Assembly (NCBI RefSeq): GCF_003410055.1
Contig: NZ_QUZK01000046.1
Coordinates: forward strand, 62,001-126,000
DNA from: Wenzhouxiangella sediminis
Lineage (GTDB): Bacteria; Pseudomonadota; Gammaproteobacteria; Xanthomonadales; Wenzhouxiangellaceae
Reading direction: 5' to 3'
DNA: 64,000 nucleotides
Part shown: piece by piece, positions 27,307-36,616 of the stretch
How positions within the stretch are numbered: the first letter of the stretch is position 1
Layout of the letters: the number at the start of each line of letters is the position of its first letter
Program-made: the position numbers and the translations under genes
The notes under the pieces: model-generated
The model's database searches: none
What the model was told of the DNA's origin: nothing
The model's input: only the letters and a program-made list of their open reading frames with translations

Positions 27307-30300
27307 ATGAACCTGTTCAAGCTATCCCACGCCAACCCGGTCGCCACCGTCGTCGTGTTCCTGATCGTCGGCATCATGGGCGCGGCCGCCCTGGTCAAGC
27401 TGCCGGTGCAGCTCACGCCCAACCTCGAGCGGCCGCAGATCACCATCCTCAATTTCTGGCGCGCCGCCGCGCCGGCCGAGATGGAGGCCGAGCTCGTCGA
27501 GCCGCAGGAAGCCGTGCTCGAAACCATCGTCGGGCTCGAGAGCATTCGGTCTTCGGTGCGCGCGGGCATGAGCATCACCACGCTGGAGTTTGCGGTCGGC
27601 ACGGAGATGCAGGGAAAACTCATGGACGTGATCAACGCCATGAACCAGGCCCCACCGCGGCCGCGCGATGCCGAGGAGCCGATGATCAGCCTCGGTGGCC
27701 TCGATCAACCCCTGGCGACGCTGCTGATCCGCAAGACCCGGGAAGGTTCCGACGGTGATTTCACCGCCGACCAGGAATTGATTCGCCAGACCGTCGCGCC
27801 GGCGCTTCGCACGATTCCGGGTGTGACCAAGGTGGGGCTCAACAGCTTCCGCGAACCGCAGCTCGAGATCGTGTTCGACCCTTACCGCATGGCAGCACTC
27901 GGCCTGCAGCTCGACAGCCTGCTGGCGCGCATTCAGAGCGCCGGTGATGTCTCCGGCGGTTTTGCCTCGGTCGGTCGGCGCGAGTACACCGTGCGCTTCG
28001 CCGGGCAGTATGTTTCCGACGAGTGGGCGCAGATGATCGTCGCCTACAACGACGGCCGGCCGGTGCGCCTGGGCGAGGTCGCCGAGATTCGCCAGGGGCA
28101 CGAAACGCTTCGCGGCTTTGCCTACCGTGACGGCTACCCGGCCTTCTACATCCAGCTGTTCGCCGCCACCAACGCCAACACCGTCGACATCATGACCGCG
28201 TTGAAGGCGCGCGTTGCCGAGGTCAACGAGAGCCACCTGCTCGACAACGAGCTGGAACTGATCCTCAGCTTCGATTCTTCCGAACACATCAAGCGCGCCG
28301 TGGCGCTGGTGCAGGGCAACCTGGGCCTGGGCATCGCGCTGGCGATGGGGCTTCTCTACCTGATGCTGCGCGGCTGGCGCGCGACGCTGCTGATCGCGCT
28401 GACCATTCCGGTCTCGCTCCTGTCCGCGCTGCTGGTGCTCGACCTGCTGGGGCGCAGCCTCAACATCATTTCCCTGGCGGGCCTGGCGTTCTCGGTCGGC
28501 CTGGTGCTCGACGCCGCCATCGTGGTGCAGGAGAACATCGTCCGATTGCTGCAGCACGGCGAGTCGCTGAAGAAGGCAGTCGTGAGGGGCACGGTCGAGG
28601 TGGCGCCGGCGCTGTTCGCCTCCACGCTGACCACGGTGGCGATCTTCACGCCGATCGTTTTCATGGAAGGCGTGGAAGGCCAGCTGTTCTTCGACCTGGC
28701 GGTGAGCATGGCCGTGGCCGTGTGCGCGTCTATGCTGGCTGCCTTCTTCCTGGTGCCGGTGATTGCCGGGGTGTTCCTGAAGCCTGATGCCGACGGCGGC
28801 CAGCCGCCGCGCTTCTGGCACCGCCTGGCGCGCCGTTACCTGGCCGTGGCCGGCACCGACCGCCGCGCGCTGCTGTGGCTCCTGGTGCTCGGCCCCGGCG
28901 CGGCGGCGGTGATCTGGGCGCTCACACCCGACACCGACTTCCTGCCCGAGGCCAAGTGGGAAGGCATCATGACGGTCTTTTCCGTGCCGCCGGGCGCCAG
29001 CTACGAGACGCTGGAGAATGAGATCGGCCGCACGCTGATGCGCCGGCTCGAGCCGTATCGCAATGGCGAGAAGACGCCGGCCATCCGCGCCTACAACCTG
29101 GCCATGAGCGAGGGGGGCAAGATCCTGTTCGTCTATCCGGAGAACCCGCGCGAGGTGCAGGACATGCTGCACCTCCTGCGTACAGAAATCCTCGCCGGGC
29201 TGCCGGACACGCGTGCCTTTCCGTTCCAGTCATCGCTGCTGAGCCTCAACGTGGGCGGCAACCGTTCGGTCTACCTGAACTTCAACGGCGAGCTCGACGA
29301 CGCCTCGCGCCAGGTCGCCGCACAGACCATGCAGCGGATTCAAAGCGAGATTCCGGGCGCCGGCCTGCGTCCCTTGCCGAGCCTGAATGCCGCGCAGCCG
29401 CAGCTCGTACTGCGCCCCGACGACCATGCCGTGGCGCAGGCGGGGCTGGATCGAGGCCAGGTGGCGAGGATGGTGCGCGCGGCCACCGGCGGGCTCTACG
29501 TCGGCGAGCAGTTCGACGGCAACCAGCGCCAGGACATCATTCTCAAGGCGCCGCGCTGGGCGAGCCCCGAGCAGCTCCAGGCCGTGCCAATGGCCACGCC
29601 GCTGTCGGGCGTGCAGACGCTGGGGCAGCTCACCCGTGCCGACCGCCAGGCCGGGCCGACCCAGCTGCGCCGCTACAACGGTGAGCGCACCTTTACCCTG
29701 GCGATCACGCCGCCTTCGGACATGTCGCTGGAAACCGCGCTGGAGAAGCTCGAGCCGATCATGGCCGACGCCCAGGCGCAGGTCAGCCCAGGCATCCACC
29801 TGATGCTCTCGGGTGGCTCCGACGACCTGGCCGACACCATCGACACCATGATCTGGAACTTCGCCTTCGCCGTGCTGGTGTTGTTCCTGCTCATGACCGC
29901 CTTGTTCCGCTCCGCGCTCGACAGCGCGGTGGTGCTGGCATCCATGCCGATGGCGCTGGCCGGCGGCGTGCTCGGGCTTCGCGCGCTCAATCTGTTCGCC
30001 TTCCAGTCGCTGGACCTGCTGACCATGATCGGCTTCGTGATCCTGATGGGCCTGGTTGTCAACAACGCCATCCTGCTCATCGACCGCGCGCGCCGCGGCC
30101 GTGCTGGCGGGCTGTGTGCCGAAGAGTCAGTCCGCATGGCTGTCGAGACGCGCGTGCGCCCCATCTACATGAGCACGCTCACCTCGGTGGTCGGCATGCT
30201 GCCGCTGGTACTCGTGCCCGGCGTGGGCAGCGAGATCTACCGGGGGCTGGCCGTGGTGATCGTCGGCGGCATGCTGACCAGCACGCTTTTCACCGTGGTC

Positions 30301-30393
30301 TTCATGGCCTCGGCGCTGCGGCTGATGGCGCGGCTGCGCGAGCGCCGCTGGGCCGCCGACAGTGATTCCGAATCCGCAATCCAGACGTCCTGA
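27307..30393 (+). CDS. RND efflux permease (AcrB/HAE-like)
   Basis: Inner-membrane proton-driven pump, 1028 residues, of the hydrophobe/amphiphile efflux type. It starts with SHANPVATVVVFLIVGIMG, and the second half mirrors the first. The helix-4 motif for proton relay is in VGLVLDAAIVVQENIV (one acidic residue is in the motif) and the second-half equivalent is GLVVNNAILLIDRAR. Two large periplasmic loops follow helices 1 and 7. Its adaptor gene lies 30 bp downstream, which is the reverse of the usual adaptor-permease order. No TolC-type outer-membrane gene is in the window. Confidence 0.93.
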   Translation: MNLFKLSHANPVATVVVFLIVGIMGAAALVKLPVQLTPNLERPQITILNFWRAAAPAEMEAELVEPQEAVLETIVGLESIRSSVRAGMSITTLEFAVGTEMQGKLMDVINAMNQAPPRPRDAEEPMISLGGLDQPLATLLIRKTREGSDGDFTADQELIRQTVAPALRTIPGVTKVGLNSFREPQLEIVFDPYRMAALGLQLDSLLARIQSAGDVSGGFASVGRREYTVRFAGQYVSDEWAQMIVAYNDGRPVRLGEVAEIRQGHETLRGFAYRDGYPAFYIQLFAATNANTVDIMTALKARVAEVNESHLLDNELELILSFDSSEHIKRAVALVQGNLGLGIALAMGLLYLMLRGWRATLLIALTIPVSLLSALLVLDLLGRSLNIISLAGLAFSVGLVLDAAIVVQENIVRLLQHGESLKKAVVRGTVEVAPALFASTLTTVAIFTPIVFMEGVEGQLFFDLAVSMAVAVCASMLAAFFLVPVIAGVFLKPDADGGQPPRFWHRLARRYLAVAGTDRRALLWLLVLGPGAAAVIWALTPDTDFLPEAKWEGIMTVFSVPPGASYETLENEIGRTLMRRLEPYRNGEKTPAIRAYNLAMSEGGKILFVYPENPREVQDMLHLLRTEILAGLPDTRAFPFQSSLLSLNVGGNRSVYLNFNGELDDASRQVAAQTMQRIQSEIPGAGLRPLPSLNAAQPQLVLRPDDHAVAQAGLDRGQVARMVRAATGGLYVGEQFDGNQRQDIILKAPRWASPEQLQAVPMATPLSGVQTLGQLTRADRQAGPTQLRRYNGERTFTLAITPPSDMSLETALEKLEPIMADAQAQVSPGIHLMLSGGSDDLADTIDTMIWNFAFAVLVLFLLMTALFRSALDSAVVLASMPMALAGGVLGLRALNLFAFQSLDLLTMIGFVILMGLVVNNAILLIDRARRGRAGGLCAEESVRMAVETRVRPIYMSTLTSVVGMLPLVLVPGVGSEIYRGLAVVIVGGMLTSTLFTVVFMASALRLMARLRERRWAADSDSESAIQTS

Positions 30394-30423
30394 TCCAGTC
30401 ATCCTGATACGGGAGTACGCAAA

Positions 30424-31515
30424 ATGAACATCACCCAAACCATCAAGCACATCGCTTCTTCCGCCGTTCTGGCCGGCGCCCTGTTGGCCGCGCCGGCCCT
30501 GGCCGCGAACCAGCCCGTGGTTTCCGTCGTGCCGGTCGAGTCCGACCGGGTCAGCCCGACCCTGATGGTCACCGGAACGGTGCAGAGCCGCTTCGACTCG
30601 GCCGTGTCGGCCGGCATTGCCGGTTCGATCACCTGGGTTGCCGAGCCGGGCACGCGGGTGGCGCAGGGCGAGGCAGTTGCCCGTCTCGACGATCGATCCT
30701 TCGAGCTGGCTGTGCGCGAACTCGAAGCCCGGCTGAAGAAGAAGGAAATCGAGATCGGTCGCCTCGAACGAGATCTCGAGCGCTACCGGCGCCTGCAGGC
30801 GCAGCAGTCGATTTCCGCGCGTGACGTCGACGCGCTCGAGGCCGACCTGGGCATGGCGCGCTCGGACGCTGAACTGCTGGCCGTCGAGATCGACCGCGCC
30901 CGCGAAGACCTGGCGAAGACGCAGATCGTCGCGCCCTTCGACGGCATGGTGACCAAACGCTTCCAGCAGCAGGGCGAGAGCGTGTCGGCCACGCAGCCGG
31001 TGGCGCAGCTGGTCAGCACCGACGCGCTCGAGATCCGCTTCCACGGACCGCTGGCGCACAGCGAATTGCCGTCGGCCGTCGGGACCTTGCGCGTGCACTG
31101 GGGTTCGGGCAGCGCCGAGATGGCGGTGCGCGCCACGGTACCGGTCAGCGACGAACAGTCGCAGAGTTTCGTGGGCTACCTGACGGTGCCGGCGGACATG
31201 GCCTCGCGCTTTCGAATCGGCCAGTTGATCAGCGTGGCCGTGCCCACGGCGCTGCCTTCAGAGCAATTCATCGTGCCGCGCGACGCGCTGGTGCTTGGCG
31301 AAAAGCAGATCCGGGTGTTCGTGCTCGACGAGGACGGCAAGGCGCTGGCGATTCCCGTCGAAGTCGGCGCGGACCACGGCGATTTCGTGGCCGTCGAGGG
31401 TTCGCTGGCCGCCGGCCAGCAGGTGATCGTGCGCGGCGCGGAGTCGATCCGCAGCGGCGACCAGGTGACCGTGCTTTCGTCGGAAGAGTTTCCGGTGACG
31501 ACGCTCAACAGCTAG
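30424..31515 (+). CDS. RND periplasmic adaptor (membrane fusion protein)
   Basis: Links the RND permease to an outer-membrane channel. The 363-residue protein has a signal peptide (IASSAVLAGALLAAPALA), a lipoyl-like half-motif (AGIAGSITWVAEPGTRVAQG and later TQIVAPFDGMVTKRFQQQGE), a coiled-coil hairpin (about residues 95-165), a beta-barrel domain and a membrane-proximal end (GDQVTVLSSEEF). RBS GGGAG is nine bases upstream. There is no lipobox, so it is probably soluble or anchored by an uncleaved signal. Confidence 0.92.
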   Translation: MNITQTIKHIASSAVLAGALLAAPALAANQPVVSVVPVESDRVSPTLMVTGTVQSRFDSAVSAGIAGSITWVAEPGTRVAQGEAVARLDDRSFELAVRELEARLKKKEIEIGRLERDLERYRRLQAQQSISARDVDALEADLGMARSDAELLAVEIDRAREDLAKTQIVAPFDGMVTKRFQQQGESVSATQPVAQLVSTDALEIRFHGPLAHSELPSAVGTLRVHWGSGSAEMAVRATVPVSDEQSQSFVGYLTVPADMASRFRIGQLISVAVPTALPSEQFIVPRDALVLGEKQIRVFVLDEDGKALAIPVEVGADHGDFVAVEGSLAAGQQVIVRGAESIRSGDQVTVLSSEEFPVTTLNS

Positions 31516-31534
31516 GCGCGCTGCGCTCCGTTCC

Positions 31535-33010
31535 TCAGTTGGTGGACTTCGGATCGCCTGCCCGCTGCGGCAGGCGATCGAGCAGTTCGGCAAAGCGGGG
31601 GTCGTTTCTGAGGGGCAGGTAGTGGGGGTCGACGTTGACCAGCAGGATCTGGGGCTGGCGCTCCTCGACGGCCTCGTCGAGCCATCGAAAGGCTTCATCG
31701 GGCCGGCCGGCGACGACCGCGTAGCGTGCCCAGGCGATGGGCGGACGGTAGTGGCCGACATTCGCTTCCAGACGGTCATCGAGCATTCGGCCGAACAGGG
31801 CCTCGATGCCCTGCTGCCGGTACAGCTCGCTGTACTCGGTGACCTGATCTTCTGCGACGCTTTCCTCGCGCATCAGCAGAACAAGCTGTTCGAACGCCAG
31901 CTCGTCGTCATCGAGCAGCAGCCCGAGGCGGTGGAGCATCCGGCCGAAATGCTCGGAGTCGGGCTCGGAACTCATCAGCCGCCGGGTCTCGGCCAGCGCG
32001 CGTTCGAGCTCGCCGCGCATGGTGTAGACGAAGCTCATGTTGAGAAAGCGATACCAGGCCGGATCGGCCTCGCGCAGGCGCTGGAGAACCTCCTCGGAAC
32101 GCTCGAATTCGCCGAGTGACAGCAGGAACTCGCTGTAGGGCAGGTAATTCTGCGGATCGTCCGGTGCCAGTTCGATCGCGTGCCTGTAGGCCTGTTCGGC
32201 CGCCGGCAGGTCCCAGTCGGCCAGCCAGTAGAGCTCGGCCTTGCGCAGCCAGGCACGGGCGTTGCCCGGATCGAGTTCCAGGACGCGATCGAGCAGGGCA
32301 TGGACCTCAGCGGCGTAGAGCTCGATATCGAGGTGGCCGGTCAACCCGCTCAGGTCCAGCTTGGCCTCGGCGATGCCCAGGTAGGCCGCCGCAGTGCCGG
32401 GATGCTGCTCCAGCACGGAGCGGAAATCGGCGATGGCCTGTCGCAGGGCCTCGGGCCGATCGCTGCCGAGTCGCTCTCTGGCCTCTTCGAGCAGCCGGCC
32501 CACTTCGCCGCTCGGCTGGCTGGCGGCGGACGATTGATCGGTGGTCGGTGCCGAAGGAGGCGCACCGTCGCGAGTTACCCACCAGCCGCCGATAGCGGCC
32601 ACCAGCAGGCCAACGGCGACAATGCCGGATGACAGCCACCATCCCATTCGGGAACCGGCGGCAGAATACGGGCGCGCCGTCTCTTCGGTCAGATGCCGGG
32701 TCTCCGGCAGCCAGATGTAGCCCGTGCCGGTGACCGTACGGATGTACCTGGGCGCGGCGGCGCGGTCGCCCAGCACCCGGCGAAGCTTGCTGACTGCGAC
32801 CGAGAGGCTGTCTTCGTTGACGATGCGGCCCGGCCAGATCTCTTCCATCAGCCAGGTCTTGGTCAGCACCTGCCCGGGGCGTCGGCAGAGGGCGTGCAGC
32901 AGGTCAGACACTTTCTGCTCCAGGATCAGGTCGTCCTCGCCCATGCGCAGCCGGCCCTCGCGTGGAAAGAACCTGGCGTTGTCGAAGACGTAGTGAACTG
33001 GGGGCTCCAT
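31535..33010 (-). CDS. CadC-like transmembrane winged-helix regulator with TPR domain
   Basis: Membrane-bound transcription factor, 491 residues. The N-terminal OmpR-type winged helix (residues 1-100) contains LCRRPGQVLTKTWLMEEIWP, NEDSLSVAVSKLRRVLGD and RTVTGTGYIWL. One membrane helix follows (SGIVAVGLLVAAIGGWWV), and the periplasmic part is made of TPR repeats (AAYLGIAEAKLDL, PGNARAWLRKAELYWLADWD, and others). The DNA-binding head is on the cytosolic side, so a periplasmic signal would act through the membrane as in CadC/ToxR. The start was taken at ATG 33010 where the winged-helix fold begins; the frame stays open further upstream. Targets are unknown. Confidence 0.88.
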   Translation of the reverse strand: MEPPVHYVFDNARFFPREGRLRMGEDDLILEQKVSDLLHALCRRPGQVLTKTWLMEEIWPGRIVNEDSLSVAVSKLRRVLGDRAAAPRYIRTVTGTGYIWLPETRHLTEETARPYSAAGSRMGWWLSSGIVAVGLLVAAIGGWWVTRDGAPPSAPTTDQSSAASQPSGEVGRLLEEARERLGSDRPEALRQAIADFRSVLEQHPGTAAAYLGIAEAKLDLSGLTGHLDIELYAAEVHALLDRVLELDPGNARAWLRKAELYWLADWDLPAAEQAYRHAIELAPDDPQNYLPYSEFLLSLGEFERSEEVLQRLREADPAWYRFLNMSFVYTMRGELERALAETRRLMSSEPDSEHFGRMLHRLGLLLDDDELAFEQLVLLMREESVAEDQVTEYSELYRQQGIEALFGRMLDDRLEANVGHYRPPIAWARYAVVAGRPDEAFRWLDEAVEERQPQILLVNVDPHYLPLRNDPRFAELLDRLPQRAGDPKSTN

Positions 33011-33345
33011 GATCCGGGTTTCGCGATTTCTTCGACAGATTGGCAGACGCGTAATGATAGTCCAGCCGTGCAATGGAGTCGGAGTGGCGCGATCCGGGCG
33101 CGGGGTCTTCTCCAAGTGCTTGTGATTGAAGGCGTATACTCTGGCCGTGTCATTTGCCGTATTCACCAATCGGCTCGAAACTGCTTGAATTGCGGCTGCG
33201 GGGGCAATTCCTGCGCTTGCGTGAATGAAACTTCTCGCTGCATTCAGCATTTCATTTGCTGACTGTCCAATATATTTCGCGCGCTCCCTCAATCCAGGCC
33301 GCTGCAGCGGCAGGCCCGACAGTCACCCAAGAATGCACGGAGCCC
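33011..33345. other. 335-bp divergent intergenic region
   Basis: Lies between the CadC-like regulator (minus) and the GT2 gene (plus), so it must hold promoters for both. It is richer in A/T than its flanks (around 33115-33150 and 33230-33285), with TATACT at 33138-33143 and TATATT near 33271. I cannot assign a start site. Open frames that extend the two genes upstream into it look spurious. Confidence 0.4.
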
Positions 33346-34089
33346 ATGGACGTATCCATCATCATTCCAGCCCGAGACGAGAGCGGCAATCTTCCCGGCC
33401 TTCTCGACGAGATCGACGCGGCGATGAAGCCGCTGGGGCTGCAACACGAAATCCTGGTCGTGGACGACGGCTCCGAGGACGACACCTGGTCGGTGCTTTC
33501 CGAACGCGCAGCGGTGGATTCCTCACTGCATCCGATCAGGCACCGCAAGAGCGCCGGGCAGAGCACCTCACTATGGCAGGCGGCGCAGTTGGCGAAGGGG
33601 CGCTGGCTGGCCACCCTCGACGGCGACGGGCAGAACGATCCGGCCGATCTGCCGCGCTTGCTGCAGCACGCAACTGAAGGGAAGCTGGAGATGGTTGCGG
33701 GCCACCGCACCACGCGGCGGGATACGTGGTTCAAACGCCTGTCGTCGAAGATCGCCAACGGCGTGCGCTCGCGACTGCTGCGCGACAATACGCCCGACAC
33801 CGGCTGCGGGCTGAAGGTCATCAGGCGGGACGCTTTCCTGCGCTTGCCGTATTTCGATCACATGCACCGCTACCTGCCGGCTCTGATCCAGTTCCAGGGC
33901 GGTCGCTGTGAGTCGGTTCCGGTCAATCACCGGCCCCGCGGAGCCGGCGAATCCCACTACGGACTGAACAACCGGCTTTGGGCAGGGTTGCTGGACCTGA
34001 TGGGCGTGATGTGGCTTCGCAAGCGCTGCCGGCTGCCCGCCGAATGCGAGACAATGGACGGCACGGCAGACAAGGAGGAACAGTCATGA
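33346..34089 (+). CDS. glycosyltransferase family 2 (DPM/ArnC-like)
   Basis: Transfers a sugar from an NDP-sugar, probably to undecaprenyl phosphate, on the cytosolic face. The 247-residue protein starts with VSIIIPARDESGNLPGLLDE and has DDGSEDDT and TLDGDGQNDP, the two acidic motifs of GT2 enzymes, with HRPRGAGESHYG near the end as in dolichyl- and polyprenyl-phosphate sugar synthases. ATG 33346 was chosen because the GT2 fold starts there. It is the first gene of an operon with a lipid A N-terminal-domain gene (4-nt overlap) and a GT39. Confidence 0.9.
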   Translation: MDVSIIIPARDESGNLPGLLDEIDAAMKPLGLQHEILVVDDGSEDDTWSVLSERAAVDSSLHPIRHRKSAGQSTSLWQAAQLAKGRWLATLDGDGQNDPADLPRLLQHATEGKLEMVAGHRTTRRDTWFKRLSSKIANGVRSRLLRDNTPDTGCGLKVIRRDAFLRLPYFDHMHRYLPALIQFQGGRCESVPVNHRPRGAGESHYGLNNRLWAGLLDLMGVMWLRKRCRLPAECETMDGTADKEEQS

Positions 34090-34379
34090 GCTCACCGTGG
34101 ATCTGGCTGGCCGTGGGTTTTCTCGGCCAGGCACTCTTTTCGGCCCGTTTCCTGGTGCAGTGGGTGGTCAGCGAGCGCGCTCGCCGCAGCGTCGTGCCGC
34201 TGGCGTTCTGGCTGTTCAGTCTCGGCGGGGGGGTCACGCTGCTGGTCTATGCCATTCACCGCCAGGATCCGGTCTTCATCGTCGGGCAGGCTTCGGGTCT
34301 GCTGATCTACACCCGAAACCTGATGCTGATTCGCGGCGAGCGACGTCGGGAGGCCAATGTCAGTGGCGTGACGGACTGA
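34086..34379 (+). CDS. lipid A biosynthesis N-terminal domain (LAB_N) membrane protein
   Basis: 97-residue inner-membrane protein of the LAB_N family (named for the N-terminus of some lipid-A-disaccharide synthases). It has three helices and the family motifs GQALFSARFLVQWVVSERAR, VVPLAFWLFSLGGGVTLLVY and GQASGLLIYTRNLMLI. AAGGAGGA six bases before ATG is a strong ribosome-binding site, and the ATG overlaps the GT2 stop. Between GT2 and GT39 it probably acts as a flippase partner for the polyprenyl-linked sugar, by analogy to known loci. Confidence 0.9.
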   Translation: MSSPWIWLAVGFLGQALFSARFLVQWVVSERARRSVVPLAFWLFSLGGGVTLLVYAIHRQDPVFIVGQASGLLIYTRNLMLIRGERRREANVSGVTD

Positions 34380-36100
34380 TGCGCGGTCCGGCAAGCGATG
34401 TGCGCCGGCTCTCGGAGAGCCGGCTGGCCTGGCTGTTCCTGGTCGCGCTGGTGATCTTCGCGGCGGGCGTGGGCCTGCGCGATCCCTGGCCGGCCGACGA
34501 GCCGCGTTTCGTGCTCAACGCGCTGGAGATGATCGAAACGGGCAACTGGCTGATTCCGCATCGCGGCGGGGAGGCTTACCCGGACAAGCCGCCGATTTTC
34601 ATGTGGGCCTCGGCGGTTTCGATCCTGGCAACCGGCTCTGTGCGGCTGGGGTTCCTTCTGCCGTCGATCCTGGCTGCGCTGGGCACGCTCTGGCTGGTGG
34701 TGGACATCACGCGCCGGCTGCACGGCCGACGCATTGCCATGCTGGCCGGGCTGGCGCTGATCGCCACGGTGCAGTTCGCGTTGCAGGCCAAGTTGGCCCA
34801 GATCGACATGCTGGTCACGTTCTGGATCACCCTGGGTGCCTACGGCATGATGCGACATGCGCTGCTGGGCCCGGCCCGGCATTGGTGGTTGATCGGCTGT
34901 GCGGCGATGGGCTTCGGCGTGATCACCAAGGGCGTTGGGTTCCTGCCGCTGTTGATGGTGCCCGTCTGGACGGCGCTGGCGCGGCGCGGCGATGCGCAGC
35001 CGCTTCCGGCCTGGGAGTTGCTGGCGGGCTTCGGTGTGGTACTGGCCGCCATCGCGGTATGGGTGGTGCCGATGGCAATGTACACGACAGCCAGCGGTGA
35101 CCCGGCGTTGCTCGCTTATCGAGACAACATCCTGCTGCGCCAGACGGCCGAGCGTTATGCCGATTCATGGGGACACCTCCAGCCCTGGTACTACTTCGTT
35201 GTCGAAGTGGCGCCCTGGGCCTGGCTGCCGCTGTGGCTGGCGATTCCCTGGGCGGTACCGAACTGGTGGCGGCGCCTGCGCCGCGGCGATGCGCGCACCA
35301 TCCTGCCGCTGTCGGGCGTCATTCTCATCCTGATCTTCTTCAGCCTGTCGCCAGGTAAACGCGGGGTCTACCTTCTACCCACGGTGCCGCTGCTGGTCCT
35401 CGCCCTCGCTCCCATGCTGCCGGGCCTGCTCGACAAGCGCGGACCGAACTGGCTGGCCACGGGCTTCCTGGTGTTCCTGGGCGGGCTACTGGGCACGGCA
35501 GCCGTAATGGGCTGGACGGGTTTCGAGCCGTTGATGGAATTGTCCGAAAAGCACGATGCAACGCCCTGGCCATGGCTGGCCTTCCTGGCTGCGGCGATGA
35601 TCGGCTTGCTGGCCCGGCTGAAACCGCGCCGCGGCGCCATGGCTCTTGCGTTGTGGCTGGGCATTCTGTGGCCCACTGTCGGCCTGTTTGCCTGGCCCGA
35701 CATGAACGACAGCCGTTCGCCGCGCGACCTGATGCGGCACGTCGTGGAGATCACCGGCGAGGATGCCTGGCTGGCGGTTCACGACTTCGGCGAGGAGTTC
35801 CTGCTTCAGACGAGGCAGCCGACGGTGCACTTCAGCTATCACGCTCAGGATGGACAAGAGGCGCTGCGAGCTTTCGACTGGCTGCAGCAGGCGCCGACGA
35901 AACGCTGGTTGCTGATCGCCCAAGAACACGACGGCCTGATCGATTGCATGGACCGGAGCGAAGCGCATGACCTGGGCTTCCAGAACAGCCAGCACTGGTG
36001 GCTGTTTCCCGGGACCGCGGCCGCGGGTTGTGAGGGCGACCCGGATGCTGCGCCGGTCTTTGTGGCACCGACCTCGCTTCGCCGTTCGCCGTACCTGTGA
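34379..36100 (+). CDS. GT39-type membrane glycosyltransferase (ArnT-like)
   Basis: Large polytopic protein of 573 residues that would move a sugar from a polyprenyl-phosphate carrier to lipid A or another periplasmic acceptor. The N-terminal LRDPWPADEPRFVLNALEM has the conserved acidic residues of the first loop of ArnT-type enzymes, with HRGGEAYPDKPPIFMW the second loop. Many helices follow, then a soluble C-terminal domain (from about residue 450). ATG overlaps the stop of the LAB_N gene (TGATG), so GT2, LAB_N and GT39 form one operon. Confidence 0.9.
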   Translation: MRGPASDVRRLSESRLAWLFLVALVIFAAGVGLRDPWPADEPRFVLNALEMIETGNWLIPHRGGEAYPDKPPIFMWASAVSILATGSVRLGFLLPSILAALGTLWLVVDITRRLHGRRIAMLAGLALIATVQFALQAKLAQIDMLVTFWITLGAYGMMRHALLGPARHWWLIGCAAMGFGVITKGVGFLPLLMVPVWTALARRGDAQPLPAWELLAGFGVVLAAIAVWVVPMAMYTTASGDPALLAYRDNILLRQTAERYADSWGHLQPWYYFVVEVAPWAWLPLWLAIPWAVPNWWRRLRRGDARTILPLSGVILILIFFSLSPGKRGVYLLPTVPLLVLALAPMLPGLLDKRGPNWLATGFLVFLGGLLGTAAVMGWTGFEPLMELSEKHDATPWPWLAFLAAAMIGLLARLKPRRGAMALALWLGILWPTVGLFAWPDMNDSRSPRDLMRHVVEITGEDAWLAVHDFGEEFLLQTRQPTVHFSYHAQDGQEALRAFDWLQQAPTKRWLLIAQEHDGLIDCMDRSEAHDLGFQNSQHWWLFPGTAAAGCEGDPDAAPVFVAPTSLRRSPYL

Positions 36101-36112
36101 GACATTGAAGGA

Positions 36113-36571
36113 ATGAATGCGCGGGTTGTGATCGCCTTTTTCTCTGTGGGAGTGCTTTCGGCTTCCGCCTTCCTGCTGGTAACCGCCTCGCCGCTGCTGA
36201 GTCGTGGGGTACCCGGCATCGAGTCGATGCCCATGGGTACACTGATCGCCTGGCTCGGCATCGTGGCGCTGCCCCTGGGGATTTATTCCGCGCTTGGCGG
36301 CCTGCATCCGCCCAGGAGAGCGGTCGATCGCGCGACGAGCGCGATCATGAAAGCGCTGCTCACGCTGGCCGTGGCCTGGGTTCCCATCAGCTACGGCCTT
36401 TCGGGCAACCTGGCGTTCACCTTCGAGCGCAATGCCGGTTTCCGGGGCAGCGAGAATGCGCTTTTCTGCTTCTTCTACGGCACGATCGGTCTGGTCCTGG
36501 CGCCGCTCGTGGTGATGCTGCTCTATGGCGCGGCCAGCTGGCTCAGCCGCGGAAAGGACGCCCGGCCATGA
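36113..36571 (+). CDS. hypothetical membrane protein
   Basis: 152 residues with four predicted helices (VVIAFFSVGVLSASAFLLV, LIAWLGIVALPLGIYSALGG, ALLTLAVAWVPISYGLSG and GTIGLVLAPLVVMLLYGAAS). I do not recognise the family. It lies 12 bp after the GT39 gene on the same strand, so is likely the last gene of that operon. Confidence 0.65.
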   Translation: MNARVVIAFFSVGVLSASAFLLVTASPLLSRGVPGIESMPMGTLIAWLGIVALPLGIYSALGGLHPPRRAVDRATSAIMKALLTLAVAWVPISYGLSGNLAFTFERNAGFRGSENALFCFFYGTIGLVLAPLVVMLLYGAASWLSRGKDARP

Positions 36572-36616
36572 CCTCGCGGCGGCATTTCCGCGGGCCGCCT
36601 TGGGGATTTCTGCGGA

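Noticed and set aside
27322-29172. A 616-residue open frame on the minus strand opposite the RND permease
   Set aside because: Shadow of a GC-rich gene; its product is rich in Arg, His and Gln without any motif.
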